Assembly: GCA_031002005.1 (NCBI GenBank)
Contig: CM061921.1
Coordinates: 172,182,935 to 172,246,934 of the forward strand
Source: Vandiemenella viatica
Taxonomy: Eukaryota > Arthropoda > Insecta > Orthoptera > Morabidae
Length of the DNA: 64,000 bases
Reading direction: 5' to 3'
Shown here: piece after piece, positions 22,788 to 32,400 of the stretch
Layout of the letters: every line of letters starts with the position of its first letter
Numbering within the stretch: position 1 is the first letter of the stretch
Program-made: the position numbers and the translations under genes
The notes under the pieces: model-generated
Seen by the model: only the letters and a program-made list of their open reading frames with translations
What the model was told of the DNA's origin: nothing
Database searches by the model: none

Positions 22788-23700
22788 ATTTAGTAACACT
22801 TTGACATTGTTGAGATCACAGTGGTGAAACAGGGCTGCACTTAACTCCGCATTGCGTTTACGATTTGGTTGAAATCACAGTGCCGTGAACGTAGGTTTAT
22901 CCAGCTGCATTGGTGTTTTCAAAGACCAAATTTGTGTCTTACTTACTGGAAGCAATGGATATTCCAACAGATCGCAATTTCTAAAATTTATGTGAAGTGG
23001 CTTCTCACCGTCAACAATTCTAAGCAACTCTAGTTTCTCTTTTGCCTACTTGTAAATGAGGCATCATCCATGCATGTTTACTGATGGTAAATTTAATTTT
23101 TTGAGGATTTGGATTGGCTTGTAAGTATTAATTTGTATCGTTTCTAGCTCGATTCAGTACTAGTTCTTGTTTTACATTTGTAAGTATCCTTTGAAAATCT
23201 TCCCAAATCCCGAAAGCATACTCAGTTGTTTACATACATCTAAGTAATCGTTTCCAACATCTTTTTAACACATCCCGCTTTCAACGCACCAGTTGGTTGA
23301 GGATTAGCAGAAATTAGTGTTTTTATTGTGGTTGTGATACCAACGGTTCTATTTCGCTTAGTTATAGATTCTTTAATTTCGTACCAAATTTCCTTAAACA
23401 TAATCGTGAATGCACTGGATTTGGCAGATGAATTTGTACCTCCTGACCCAGAGGATTCGACGAATCATCCTTCAATATGCAAGTAACTTTCGCACGGCAG
23501 TGTATGTGTATCTTGGGTCCAAATAGGTGGCCCAACTTATTAAATGTGGCTGATAATGTGGCCCATGGCTCAAAAATTGTTTGTGAAACACCGACTAGTC
23601 GAATTCAAGGCTAGAAGTTATCTCAAGGACCTTATCCATGTTTTCTAAGGGTATAGCGTAACGGCTGTATGAAGAACACGTTCTCGGGTGTTAATTGTTT
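22788..23700 (-). pseudogene. Polinton A major capsid protein, degenerate
   Basis: This segment aligns base by base, with indels, to the capsid gene of Polinton B (56600-57500). Shared blocks include the stretch near 23465-23500 (ATCCTTCAATATGCAAGTAA versus ACCTTCAATATGCATGTAAC) and that near 23100-23175 (TTTTGAGGATTTGG...AGTACTAGTTCTTGTTTTACATTTG). The protein would be the capsid shell protein of the virus-like particle. No frame longer than about 60 codons survives. It is identified through the better preserved copy B. Confidence 0.8.
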
Positions 23701-23789
23701 CACTGTTTGTTCATGACTGACAACTTAGTGAGGATGACGCTTCTTTTTCTAACGAACACCCGTTCATTATAGAGATGGGCAGGTCCGAG

Positions 23790-24085
23790 ATTTTAAAGGA
23801 GTCGGGTCCGGATGTACATCCAGCGCTGCGGACCTGCATCCAGGTTCCATGTCCGCGGACCTGTATGGGTCCGGCTCTACAATCGGGCGGGCGGAGTGAA
23901 TGGCGGAACTGGATCTGTGCGGACCTACATCCAGTTACATGTCCGGCGGAGTTGTATGGGTCCGGTTCTACAATCGAGCGCGCGGAGTGTATGGCGGAAC
24001 TGGATGTGTATGGACCTACATCCAAATACTTGTCCGGCGGACCTGTATGGGTCCGAACCTACAATCGAGCGTATGGTGGATACAA
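23790..24085 (+). repeat. 91-bp tandem repeat inside the hAT element
   Basis: GTATGGGTCCG recurs at 23863, 23954 and 24045, and TGGCGGAAC at 23901 and 23992, a constant spacing of 91 bases and nearly three units. The repeats are rich in GGTCCG and GGACCT, the same hexamers as the terminal inverted repeat. Similar hexamers appear near the right end (26180-26335). In hAT elements such subterminal repeats often bind transposase, which is inferred here. Overlapping open frames (23775-24158 and others) are by-products of the repeat. Confidence 0.85.
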
Positions 24086-24129
24086 ATCCTACCAAGGAGA
24101 ACTGCAGTATGAGTTATATCGTGTTCATC

Positions 24130-24920
24130 CATTAATTTATGAAATGAAAGAATATTAATTCTGATAATTTTGTTTTATTTTTGTCTGAAACTCACAATTG
24201 TACGTAATATTAGAAAATCACAGCATAATCAGACTTGATAATGATAAAAGTAAAAGTAAAATTTCTGTGGGCTTCTATAAGAATAAAATGAAATCATTTC
24301 TTAATAATGTTTAAGTACTACTAAAAAAAATCGAAAGTCTTTGTTAACTGTTAGTTTTTTTACTAAAAATGAAATTATTCAAGACTCAACATCTTGAGAT
24401 AAATATTGCCTTTCCACAATATACCAGCTTAAGAAACAGTTTATTATAAATGAACAAAAAACAAAATTGCAAGTATAACTTATTTTAAACTGTGAGGGAG
24501 AAACTACGTGAGATTTGTTCTTATATTATGTATAGTGTTTTGCTCTGTATGCTATGTGAAACTATTTTGATTGAGTGAATAAAACGTTGACGTGAGTGCT
24601 AAATCGAGTGCGATACAATGCATTTTAATCAAACAGTAATATTTATGTTTTGCCAGCTACCATAACGTGTTTTTGGTGCTTTCAAAATCTTTATTTTATT
24701 TTGTGCAATTTCAGAAACTTTTAATTTATTTGTAATTTTATTTAATATTATTTCCAATTTACCTGAACGTATTTTTAATCAAGATTTAATTCTTAGTAAT
24801 AATAACCGATTGTTTGAGCCATTGTTAGAAGTTCTAGAAACGACTGGATTATAAAATATTTCTGTAAAAGCGGCCAGCAGAGTAGCTCGCAATAATGTCA
24901 CATAATCATTTATATATATT
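24130..24920. other. AT-rich interior of the hAT element
   Basis: No open frame and no match within the window. No trace of a transposase. Confidence 0.5.
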
Positions 24921-24924
24921 ACTA

Positions 24925-25714
24925 ACTGTTACCCGCGACTTCGTACGCGTGGATTTAGAATTTGATTGTTAGAATTGGATATACAAAGCTGAAAATTATC
25001 TAAGATGTCCCAAACAACACTGAGTCGGCATAATATGACGGGAACGCCATCGATATACCATTCTACCTTCGAACCTGTCTCATGACTAAAACTGTTATTC
25101 ATATCGGAAAAAGTATCCTATTTCGTTCCCAAATATACAAATTATTTCCTTGTCATCGGTATAAACATATATTCATCAAAACGTAAAATAAAAAAGATGG
25201 AGACTCACTTTCGCATACACAATATTATTAGTTTAGATCATACAAAAACTACCTGTGGAACCAGTATACCGTGAATAATGTTAACGCTTTCTAGCGCCAA
25301 AGATTTGCCAGAACATGGTATCCTTACTATAAAATCCTAGACTTGGCTCGAACTATGAAAAACAATTCATAAAAATATTTGTGCTCCATGGGATTAGATC
25401 CCGAAGCAACGCTGGAGGATTTATAAGAAGCAAACTCGTTACCACTACGCCACCCGAACAATGCTGGAAGCAGTTGCGCATTACAAATATAGATATATAT
25501 TATGCGTTTGTCTTTCACAGTTGAGATAGTTTTCATAATTTAATGACAATATGTTCTTATTTATACATAATGTAGTATCCCATCTCGATCCTAATGTCAA
25601 ACAGCATCTTCCCGTCAAATTTCATCACGATCGGAGTATCCGTTTAGCCCAAGGAACGTAACAAACAGACAAAGACAGACCGAGTTACTTTCGCATTTAT
25701 AATATTAGTATAGA
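24925..25714 (+). repeat. Interspersed repeat with CGCGACTTCGTACGCG start
   Basis: It starts with ACTAACTGTTACCCGCGACT and ends TTTCGCATTTATAATATTAG, boundaries I know from a widely dispersed arthropod repeat. The reverse of the same end appears at 6330. The body contains the CATCACGATCGGAGTATCCG block that is also typical. I do not assign a superfamily. The tRNA-like segment at 25382-25461 lies inside on the other strand. Confidence 0.6.
25382..25461 (-). repeat. tRNA-like SINE head
   Basis: On the minus strand the segment starts GGGTGGCGTAGTGGTAACGA, a good box A, and about 50 bases later has GGGATCTAATCCCATGGAGC, a degenerate box B closing a T-arm-like hairpin. No poly-A-bounded body can be delimited. 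It could also be a decayed tRNA pseudogene. Confidence 0.5.
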
Positions 25715-26356
25715 TATGTATAATGTTCCTTGGAAACTCTACGAACCGTGTTTCTGCAATAAAGAGATGTTAAATGTATTATCTGATTTGTCCTTAAGCC
25801 ATCAGAATTCAGAAAGTTAAAAATCCTAGACACTTTGTGATCAATCAAACTGAACGTTAAAAGTTTAATAATATTACAACGCATTAAAATTACAAGTTAA
25901 ATTATAAGTCCATTCTTATTTAGCACGAAAAACACTCCTCACCTTAGAAGCACGAACCCGACCAATAAAAATGTACTACCGGGTTTTAGCTACCCATTGG
26001 CATTTAATAGTTATTGTAATTATCTACTAGTAGTCAGACATTAAGAAATAGTTTTTCATTTATAATCTCATCTTTAAACAGAACTGTAATCCAATCGTAC
26101 AGTAAATGACATTAAACTCTTCAGAACACAGATTTCAAATCGGAACTGTAATGAAAAACTGCGTTCCAGCTCCGCGGTTGCAGGTCCGGCCGTGGTTCAA
26201 CCTCCGGCCACGCGAGAACTGTGGCGCTGTTACAGGTCCGACTGGAAGCAGGTCCGACAAGCTCTCGGATGTACATCCATCCCTAGCGCAAGTGATACGG
26301 GTCCGCGGACCTGCATCCATCCGGACCTACCCATCTCTAGTTCATTAGTCTAAGAG

Positions 26357-26970
26357 TAATGGTTTCTCCTCTAAAATCCAATAAATTACCATCCTGGTCG
26401 ACAAATCTAATGTGGATTTTGCTGAGAGTTTTTACTGTGATAGGCAGATAGATGACATTAGTGGTTACTTCTGCCATCTTCTACCCTGGTAGAGCTGTTG
26501 GAAAAAACTCATGTAGTATATGCACCTGCCTATCGTTGACGTAATTTCGTGTATGTATGCTGCACTCTATTCATATTGCCATAACTTTGAATACCTGCAT
26601 AATGTAGTCTGATGTATGTTTTAACACGCGATTCGAAATTCTGAGCAGTGATCCTATTGAGTTTAGTGTATTTCTACAAGTATTTGTATCTTGCATTGGA
26701 ATGAATTGTTGTTTACTTAACTAATAGCTTGTCGTTTTTAGAGCCACAAACGAAATAATTTGTCAAATCGTCAATATCGCAATACCTCGTGGGTATATCA
26801 ATTATACTATTCTTCGAGCAATGATATTTACAATCTGATTCATCTATATTCGGAATTGTTAATTTTAAAGTCAACCAAGCTGACTGTGTTACCACCTTGG
26901 CTAAAATATATCGGTGGATAGTAATTACAGTCCAAGACTGAACTGTTGACAAGAAGAGTGTTACCGACAT
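26357..26970 (-). pseudogene. Polinton A minor capsid (penton-like) protein
   Basis: This is collinear with the penton-like gene of Polinton B (57610-58240). The N-terminal part is open at 26713-26970, with IPNIDESDCKY and IDIPTRYCDIDDL matching IPNTDESNCNF and INIPTGSYDTDDL in B. The C-terminal part near 26400-26580 retains the region equivalent to the PPGYKIVEVP block of B but with stops. The hAT insertion lies just past its 3' end. In Polintons this protein is thought to form the capsid vertices. I recognise the family by similarity and gene position. Confidence 0.75.
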
Positions 26971-27005
26971 TTGTTAACCTGTCCAAGGTTTGTTCTAGAC
27001 TCATG

Positions 27006-27200
27006 TCATACATTTTCATGCAGGAACTTTAAACACAAATATACTAAATTTCTGGTGTTGTTGCACATTGTACGGGAATCTGTACCCTGCATAATATAGG
27101 TTCAATTCCAACGCTGTGAAATATTTAACTTCACCGTCTTTGCACTTGATGTACGCAACCTAATATGTTCCAGCATTTGCAGCACTGTACAAGTTCACGA
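27006..27200 (-). pseudogene. Polinton A adenain-like cysteine protease, remnant
   Basis: Minus-strand fragments VAYIKCKDGEVKYF (about 27165-27120) and CLKFLHENV followed by a stop (27006-27040) match the middle and the C-terminus of the adenovirus-type (Ulp1-like) maturation protease, in the same position as in B. A stop codon replaces the codon after GTY, where the catalytic HW pair is expected, and the CGH box before CLKFL has decayed. Confidence 0.7.
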
Positions 27201-27364
27201 TTCCACATTCACGTTCACGACATCCTAGGGAGGAACCCTGGTGAAAAGTGATACTACGTCGGAACTTACCATGTGATTGGAGTCGTACAATCTCAGTGGT
27301 TTTAGATTTTCGACGTACTGAGCCGAGTTCTTGATGTGGTGCTCCCATTTGCCAACTCACGGAC

Positions 27365-27790
27365 AGAAGACGGACGTCAGGAATTTGGAAAGACCGTACG
27401 TGGGTCCACCTATTGTGTTACTATGAACCTCATTGGCAATCCTGGCTTGTGCACCTTTGGGAGCCCGTAGAGCAAAGGTGGTGCGGCAGTATGAGGACGA
27501 TGTTTCGTCTGGTAAGGAATTTCAAAGAAGTTCAGTCGTTTTCCGTTGCATCCTGCTGGTGGGATCGGATACCATCCTCCTGTTAGCTGCATCGTCAAGT
27601 AATTTGTACATCATGTACTTGTATTCTGTAGCTGGTAGTAAGACGGTTATGTTCCCTTTTTATGCTGGAAGGACGCCTATTTCCGGATCTTCTCGCAGAG
27701 AACGCTGTGGGTCTCTGTCCAGTCTGCAGTTGTTGTTCCTCGGTGGAGCGGTTCTGGTAAGAGTACGGCGTATCTGAAGACGTACTTCCC
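27365..27790 (-). pseudogene. Penelope-like element RT fragment inserted in Polinton A
   Basis: The minus frame 27410-27598 ends with PPLLYGLPKVHKPGLPMRFI, the highly conserved N-terminal RT block of PLEs. Upstream in other frames are ITVLLPATEYKYMMYKLLDD (27650-27600), matching the block before it. It interrupts the Polinton between the protease and the PLA2-motif gene, which are adjacent in B (58290-58790). The fragment has no GIY-YIG end and no visible TSD. Confidence 0.8.
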
Positions 27791-27939
27791 GCGCTTCAGC
27801 TTATGCTATTTGCCACTTCGTCTGCCAAAGCACTGGCAGCTGACTAATAATGGTATTAAGGGAATAATACTTCCTTATTCTTCTTGTTATTTCTTTTCTT
27901 CTTTTTAATACCCACACACAACTTTAAATACTAGCGCAT

Positions 27940-28237
27940 AAATCTTATGGGCAAGAATGGCACAGCATGTTCACCAAACCTTTAATTTTAGACTTCATTT
28001 TGTTTGCAACCTTCTCGGCGAGTATGCGATCCAATACAGCTTTATATGTCCCCATGTCCCCTGTGCACAAGCATAGGGTGCATCTAGTGGGTTGATTCCC
28101 TTCTGCCCAAGGCCCAACCGTTATTCGGGTTTAGTACCTGGACCAAAAATTTTGTATGTAGCTATATCCGCCTCAAAAGGCACCTTGCCGATGAGCTTGT
28201 TAAATGCTACGGATCTTCTTCTACCCTGTAGGAGGCA
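27940..28237 (-). pseudogene. Polinton A PLA2-motif protein
   Basis: From a likely ATG at 28235-28237 the minus strand encodes, with frameshifts, NKLIGKVPFEADIATYK, then FGPGTKPE and QKGINPLDA. The FGPGT loop corresponds to the calcium-binding YxGPG loop of parvovirus-type phospholipase A2 domains. The catalytic HD-x2-Y helix that should follow DAAC is missing. The C-terminal part RILAEKVANKMKSKIK resumes near 28035-27985. In related viruses the domain breaches endosomal membranes. Here it is a fossil. Confidence 0.75.
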
Positions 28238-28365
28238 TTTTATCGTCTGACTTACTTCACATTGAAACAACCACCAAACGTTGTCAATAAGCGGTTCGTC
28301 AAACAGAGGGTAATATTACCTATGAGTAATTTCGATGTTGACGGCATCAATTCTAGGGGGTAGAA
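28238..28365. promoter_or_regulatory. Divergent intergenic region of Polinton A
   Basis: About 130 bases separate the head-to-head PLA2-motif and ATPase genes. GCGGTTCGTCAAACAGAGGG...ACCTATGAGTAAT is shared with the equivalent region in Polinton B (GCGCTTCGTCAAACAGCAAG...CCCGTGAGTAAT on the minus strand near 62780-62810), so part of it is conserved. A shared bidirectional promoter is a reasonable inference. Confidence 0.5.
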
Positions 28366-29000
28366 CGTACCTCAGTTCCCTGAGACAGTGTGGAGCCCCT
28401 CAATAGGCGGGAAAAACAACCATGTGCTATCCTTGCTAGAACACTTCAGTGGACTTATATTTGAAAATGTATATGTGTTTTACAAGTCAATATACCAGCC
28501 AAAGTATTAGTTACTAGAGAAAATATTAGAACCCATTAAATAAATTCAATATTTGACATTTACCAATAATCAAAATGTATCTCCTCTAAGGGAAACTCTA
28601 CCAAATTTCGTATTTGTGTTTGACGATGTTTCGTGTGAGAAGCAAAATAATATACTACTTTTGCATGAGCAGACGCAGGTCGGTTGATGCTTTCTACTTG
28701 CGTCAGATACAGTCCGATACCGAAACAGGTGGGTAGAGAATATGATAACTTGGTCGTGCTCTTTAAACAGGACGATATGTATCTAAAGCACGTTTACAAT
28801 GATCACGTTAACACCGATATGACGTTCAACGAGTAAAAAAAAAATAAAAAAATAACAATCTATGTGTCTACTGCTAGAATGAGAATAAACGGATATTTGA
28901 TTATTACCAAAGACTGCGATATGTATCATCGGAGGTGCCGCAATGGATTTGATTCATTTTTGAATAAATTCCCAAGCTTACTAGGTACTATCATTGATAC
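28366..29000 (+). pseudogene. Polinton A genome-packaging ATPase
   Basis: Plus-strand blocks correspond to the ATPase of B. A degraded Walker A region lies near 28390-28420 (SIGGKNN where B has GPSNCGKTN), followed by LIFENVYVFYKS. A Walker B strand FVFVFDDVSCEKQ lies at about 28600-28640, and the C-terminal WYHNGFDSFLNK equivalent at about 28940-28970. Several frameshifts and a poly-A-rich insertion near 28835 break it. It belongs to the FtsK/HerA-type packaging ATPases that pump DNA into capsids. Confidence 0.8.
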
Positions 29001-29390
29001 AAACCAAGAAAGTGTTGATGCGCCAACTTCAACACATACTTCTAACAAAGAATGGTAGTTTGGATTGTCAGGGAAGAATACTCAAACATGTAGCTGACCC
29101 CATCGATAAAGATGTTGTGATCAAACGATGTGATAACAACGCAATTAATGATGGTCTACTGTTTTTAAAAACGATAGAAGTATTTATTATTGTGAATATT
29201 GTCGCAATTGATACGATTCATGATAATGCATACATACTTGATACAGGTAGCAAATAATGTGAAATTCCTGTCGATAGCGAAATCCTCTCACTCGTGAAAC
29301 CTAGAAATGTTGACGTGAGACCAAATTGGGAAATCATTATCTATGATGCAGGGATACTCTATGTGAAACGAGGCGATATACTCTGTTCTT
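28994..29390 (+). pseudogene. Polinton A accessory protein with GRxLKxVADP motif
   Basis: The frame 28994-29257 reads QHILLTKNGSLDCQGRILKHV, then ADPIDKDVVIKR and INDGLLFLKT, closely matching 60634-61053 (minus) in Polinton B. After a stop at 29255-29257 the similarity continues in-frame or nearly so to about 29380. The G-R-x-L/I-K-x-V-x-x-P pattern resembles short motifs in tail- or fibre-type trimeric proteins, but that is a guess. The gene sits between the ATPase and the next accessory protein in both elements. Confidence 0.65.
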
Positions 29391-29478
29391 TACCTGCAAA
29401 ATCTCTATAAACAACAAAAGTAACTATGAGATATAAAATAGTACAGTGAACTTCAACAAGCTTCATTCGGTATATAAA

Positions 29479-29884
29479 CATGGACACGACAGCTAAACGA
29501 GGCATCAGAAAGGCCAGGAATGCTATTCGACACACGTTACTATAACTGAAGACGACCCAGATAAATTTCAAGGATTCGTTAAGACCTATGACGGATACTA
29601 TGAAAAAAGATTTCTTACCTCGGAAACATATACAGCAGGGGTCTTCTGGCATGATCAAAGGTTTCTTGAAGTCACTAAGTAGAAGTGAGCGAGATTATAA
29701 TTCAGTGTATGATGCCCGAAAGATAAAACATTCACTAATCATTGAAAAATCTCCTGTTGCTATCAAAGAAGATTTTATCGTAATCGATGGTAATGAATAT
29801 GAAAGAACAATAGCGTTAATGAAAATGTTGTTTTTAGAAAACCCAAGAATATATGTTGTTAACTATTTTGAAATATTAAAATAA
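29479..29884 (+). pseudogene. Polinton A conserved accessory protein
   Basis: From an ATG at 29479 (MDTTAKRGIRKARNAIR), the frame shifts near 29545 and continues in 29588-29884 with PMTDTMKKDFLPR, LKSLSRSERDYNSVYD and MKMLFLENPRIYV. Each block has a counterpart in Polinton B (60074-60577, minus). The protein is basic at the N-terminus and has a conserved GL-x-EMLF-x-NP-x-IY segment. I recall similar proteins in arthropod Polintons but know no assigned function. A minor virion protein is one possibility. Confidence 0.65.
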
Positions 29885-29929
29885 CACCAGTAATTTCAGA
29901 TCATACGGAAAAGCATTGAATCCTTACAG

Positions 29930-31480
29930 TTTTAAGTAAAAGGCACAATATCATGAAGGTGGGAAATTCCAGGATCGCTTTTTTAAGCTCATGCTTTATT
30001 CTCAAAAAGTGGACCAGATAATTACTAGATTAGTGATTAAGTGTTATAGAGAAGGAACAGGCGCAACACTTTAAACTGTTTGAATAAAAGTCATTTTGTA
30101 TGAAACATGTCGTAGGTATCTTCATTTCGGTAACGTTTTCAAACACTAAATAAAAAATAAATTAATTAATGAAATCGCTGTTAATTTCGATAAATATATA
30201 TTTTAGGTATACGCTAAAGTAGACCTACCGATAATATCTAAAATATTTCATCTCTTTAAAATTTGGCGATAACATTAATCATATCTACTAACAGTTATTT
30301 TCTTTTTTTTTTAGTAATGAAGTGGGTATAATTTTAATTATATTTTCAAATATAAGACATCAAATATTTTTGGACTCAAGTTAAAAAAATTTATGTTGTT
30401 TTGTCCACATATCATTAATAAAATAACTATTAATAATTTTCGAAAAATATATAATTTAAAAAATTCTTTTTGTTTTAAACTTTATGTAAGGCTCGTTTCT
30501 GTACTGTAGTAGTAGATAACATTTAAATCTTTCTTTATTACTGGAATTTATTTTACTTATTGAATTTTTAATTCTCAATTTTTATTCGAGATCGAAACCT
30601 GTTTTTGTAATTTTAAGCATTTGTTTATATACCTCCAAAACACTTTCCTTGGTTTTAGATACTTGCAGTGCTAAAACCATAACGCTTTTCTTTTTACGTA
30701 TCCATACAACGAGAAAAGACAATATTTCGGAAACATCACAATCATTTCGGGAACACGCGTCATATCCTGAAACGTTCCCGGATTATGACGTTTTTAAATT
30801 AACGCTTACATGTCGTGTCTTTGACACAGCTTCTCAATAACAACAAGGAGTGCATTGAAATACTTATTTGTAAATGTAGTTGAAATCGTAATTTCTTATC
30901 TACATATATATTTAGATGCGTTCGAGGAATGGCACTTTATTGATGTATGGTGATTAAATATACAATCAAACATTACTTTCCTGTACAAAATAGCTGACCG
31001 CTAACCTGGTCAAATTCAATGACGGAGTGCTCGTTTGTTTCATCTGACGTTCTTCCTAATATCTTTTTTTCTTTAGTTATGGATGCGATCACTGAAATGA
31101 CGCATTCGACATCGGACGAGGTTTAAATTAATTTGTATTTTAAATACATTATTTATTTATTTAACAATTGGAAATTTGATTTTTTTAACAGATGAAATAA
31201 GCCTTAACGAGCTTTCAGGGTGTTATTTATTCATTCTTCCATGTTCAAGTTGCTTTTATTATACAGAACTAGCACTTAAGGACGAGTTTCCGAAATGATT
31301 TTTTTGTATTAATTTTAAATTTAAATAAATTACATTATTCACTTTCTTAATGGAATGAAATGTGTGGCAATAATAATTAATAACAAAAACAACTTTCAAT
31401 ACTTATTTCTAAGAAAAGAAAATAATTTGGTTACTTTAGTCATTCAAAGCAAATTTCCCACATTCGTGATTTTGTACCAT
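29930..31480. other. Unidentified insertion in Polinton A
   Basis: In Polinton B the accessory protein and the integrase are adjacent (60074 and about 60060). In A they are about 1.55 kb apart. The extra DNA is very AT-rich. A 63-codon plus frame at 30649-30840 shows nothing recognisable. I could not define ends or a TSD. Confidence 0.5.
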
Positions 31481-32035
31481 AAAACCTTAATCTCTAAACT
31501 TGACAATCAATCCGGTTCTTGTCTTCTCCCCATGAAGCAATATGTATACTGGAGCGATCCGAATGTACTCGTTGAAAGATTGAAGTTATTATACAGTATC
31601 GACATCAGCAGAACATATGGAACACTCAATCGAAATTATATCAGTGATGGCAGAACCAACAAGAAGAAATTTCCCAAGATGTCATGTTATATAAGCAAAG
31701 GGTTCGATGATCTGTGGCAAGCTGATATTTTGAAAAAGATCCCGCACTCTCATAAAACAGCGGCTACAAGTATATACTGATAGTGATTGATACTTATTCA
31801 AAGTATGCATTGGCACTACCCCTCAAGACCAAGACAGGTAGTGTGGTTGCTGACGCTATGGAGAGGATATTATTTGGTGGTCCTGTTCCTAAAACCTTAC
31901 AGATTGACAACGGAAAGAAGTTTTACAACTGATTGTTCAAGAAGTTTTACAACTGAATGTTCAAGAAGCTCACGACTAGCCATGGTAAATTACATCTCAA
32001 CATACACTCATTTTATAGCACCAGTAGTTGTACAG
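31480..32035 (+). pseudogene. Polinton A retrovirus-like integrase, truncated
   Basis: The plus frame ending at 31780 carries YVYWSDPNVLVERLKLL and FDDLWQADIL. The first catalytic Asp lies in LWQAD (about 31715). After a frameshift, YILIVIDTYSKYALALPL, KTKTGSVVADAMERIL and LQIDNGKKFYN (second Asp, about 31905) follow. A 24-bp tandem duplication (31918-31965) disrupts the next helix, and similarity to B stops at about 32034, before the third acidic residue and the C-terminal chromodomain-like region. It belongs to the rve-type DDE integrases, which catalyse Polinton insertion. Confidence 0.85.
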
Positions 32036-32400
32036 GGAAGTCCGGGACGGCTTTAGAATTACCTCATGGAAATTTCCTTTACTGTTTACACCCGGATGAT
32101 CACGTGCTTGTGACGTCATTATTGGTCGTCGAATTGGCTATTTTTCAACACTTATTTGTGACGCCATGGAAATTTCCAGTAAAGTAGTGTATCCAACACT
32201 TGATGACGTTATCATTGGTAGCCGAATTGGCTATTTTTCCCGGATAAATGTTGATGACGTCATGCCGTAAACATCTGGGATCATTAAGGGTCATTAGTTG
32301 GGTTATCCCTATGCCCAAACGAACGTGATCGTACTCCTCTTGCAATTGTCATCCCAACAACAATAATTAGCTACTCACATACTGAAGGCACGAGCGATGA
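32036..32400. repeat. Tandem duplication with TGACGTCA sites
   Basis: GAATTGGCTATTTTTC occurs at about 32130 and 32225 within two similar units of about 100 bases. Each unit holds TGACGTCA or TGACGTTA plus ATTGGTCGTC/ATTGGTAGCC, and another GATGACGTCATG is at 32252. GGAAATTTCC also recurs (32070, 32170). TGACGTCA is the palindromic CREB/ATF site. The block starts where integrase similarity ends, so it could be a regulatory or terminal region, or unrelated DNA. Confidence 0.55.

Larger units (their letters stand above)
23770..26339. mobile_element. Non-autonomous hAT element with 8-bp TSD
   Basis: The ends are inverted repeats of 18 bases with one mismatch: TAGAGATGGGCAGGTCCG at 23770 and, read on the minus strand from 26339, TAGAGATGGGTAGGTCCG. 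They are flanked by a perfect 8-bp duplication GTTCATTA (23762-23769 and 26340-26347), the size made by hAT transposases. Removing the element rejoins Polinton A sequence that is continuous in Polinton B (near 57600). No transposase frame is present in its 2570 bases. GGTCCG-rich subterminal repeats occur at both ends. Confidence 0.93.
22788..32035. mobile_element. Polinton/Maverick (adintovirus-like) relic A
   Basis: A fossil of a large self-synthesising DNA transposon related to Polintons and adintoviruses. Read left to right: major capsid (minus), penton-like minor capsid (minus), protease (minus), PLA2-motif protein (minus), packaging ATPase (plus), two conserved accessory proteins (plus), integrase (plus, cut short at about 32034). 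Most parts align with Polinton B in the same window at roughly 60-70 percent by eye. Insertions: hAT (23770-26339), PLE fragment (about 27365-27790) and unidentified DNA (about 29930-31480). No terminal inverted repeats or polymerase were found. All genes are broken. Confidence 0.85.

Noticed and set aside
23775..24158. Overlapping frames of 70-127 codons on both strands
   Set aside because: They fall in the 91-bp tandem repeat of the hAT element, and open frames in GC-rich repeats are expected by chance.
22788..32035. Functional endogenous virus
   Set aside because: Every hallmark gene has stops, frameshifts or large insertions, and no terminal repeats or polymerase were found.
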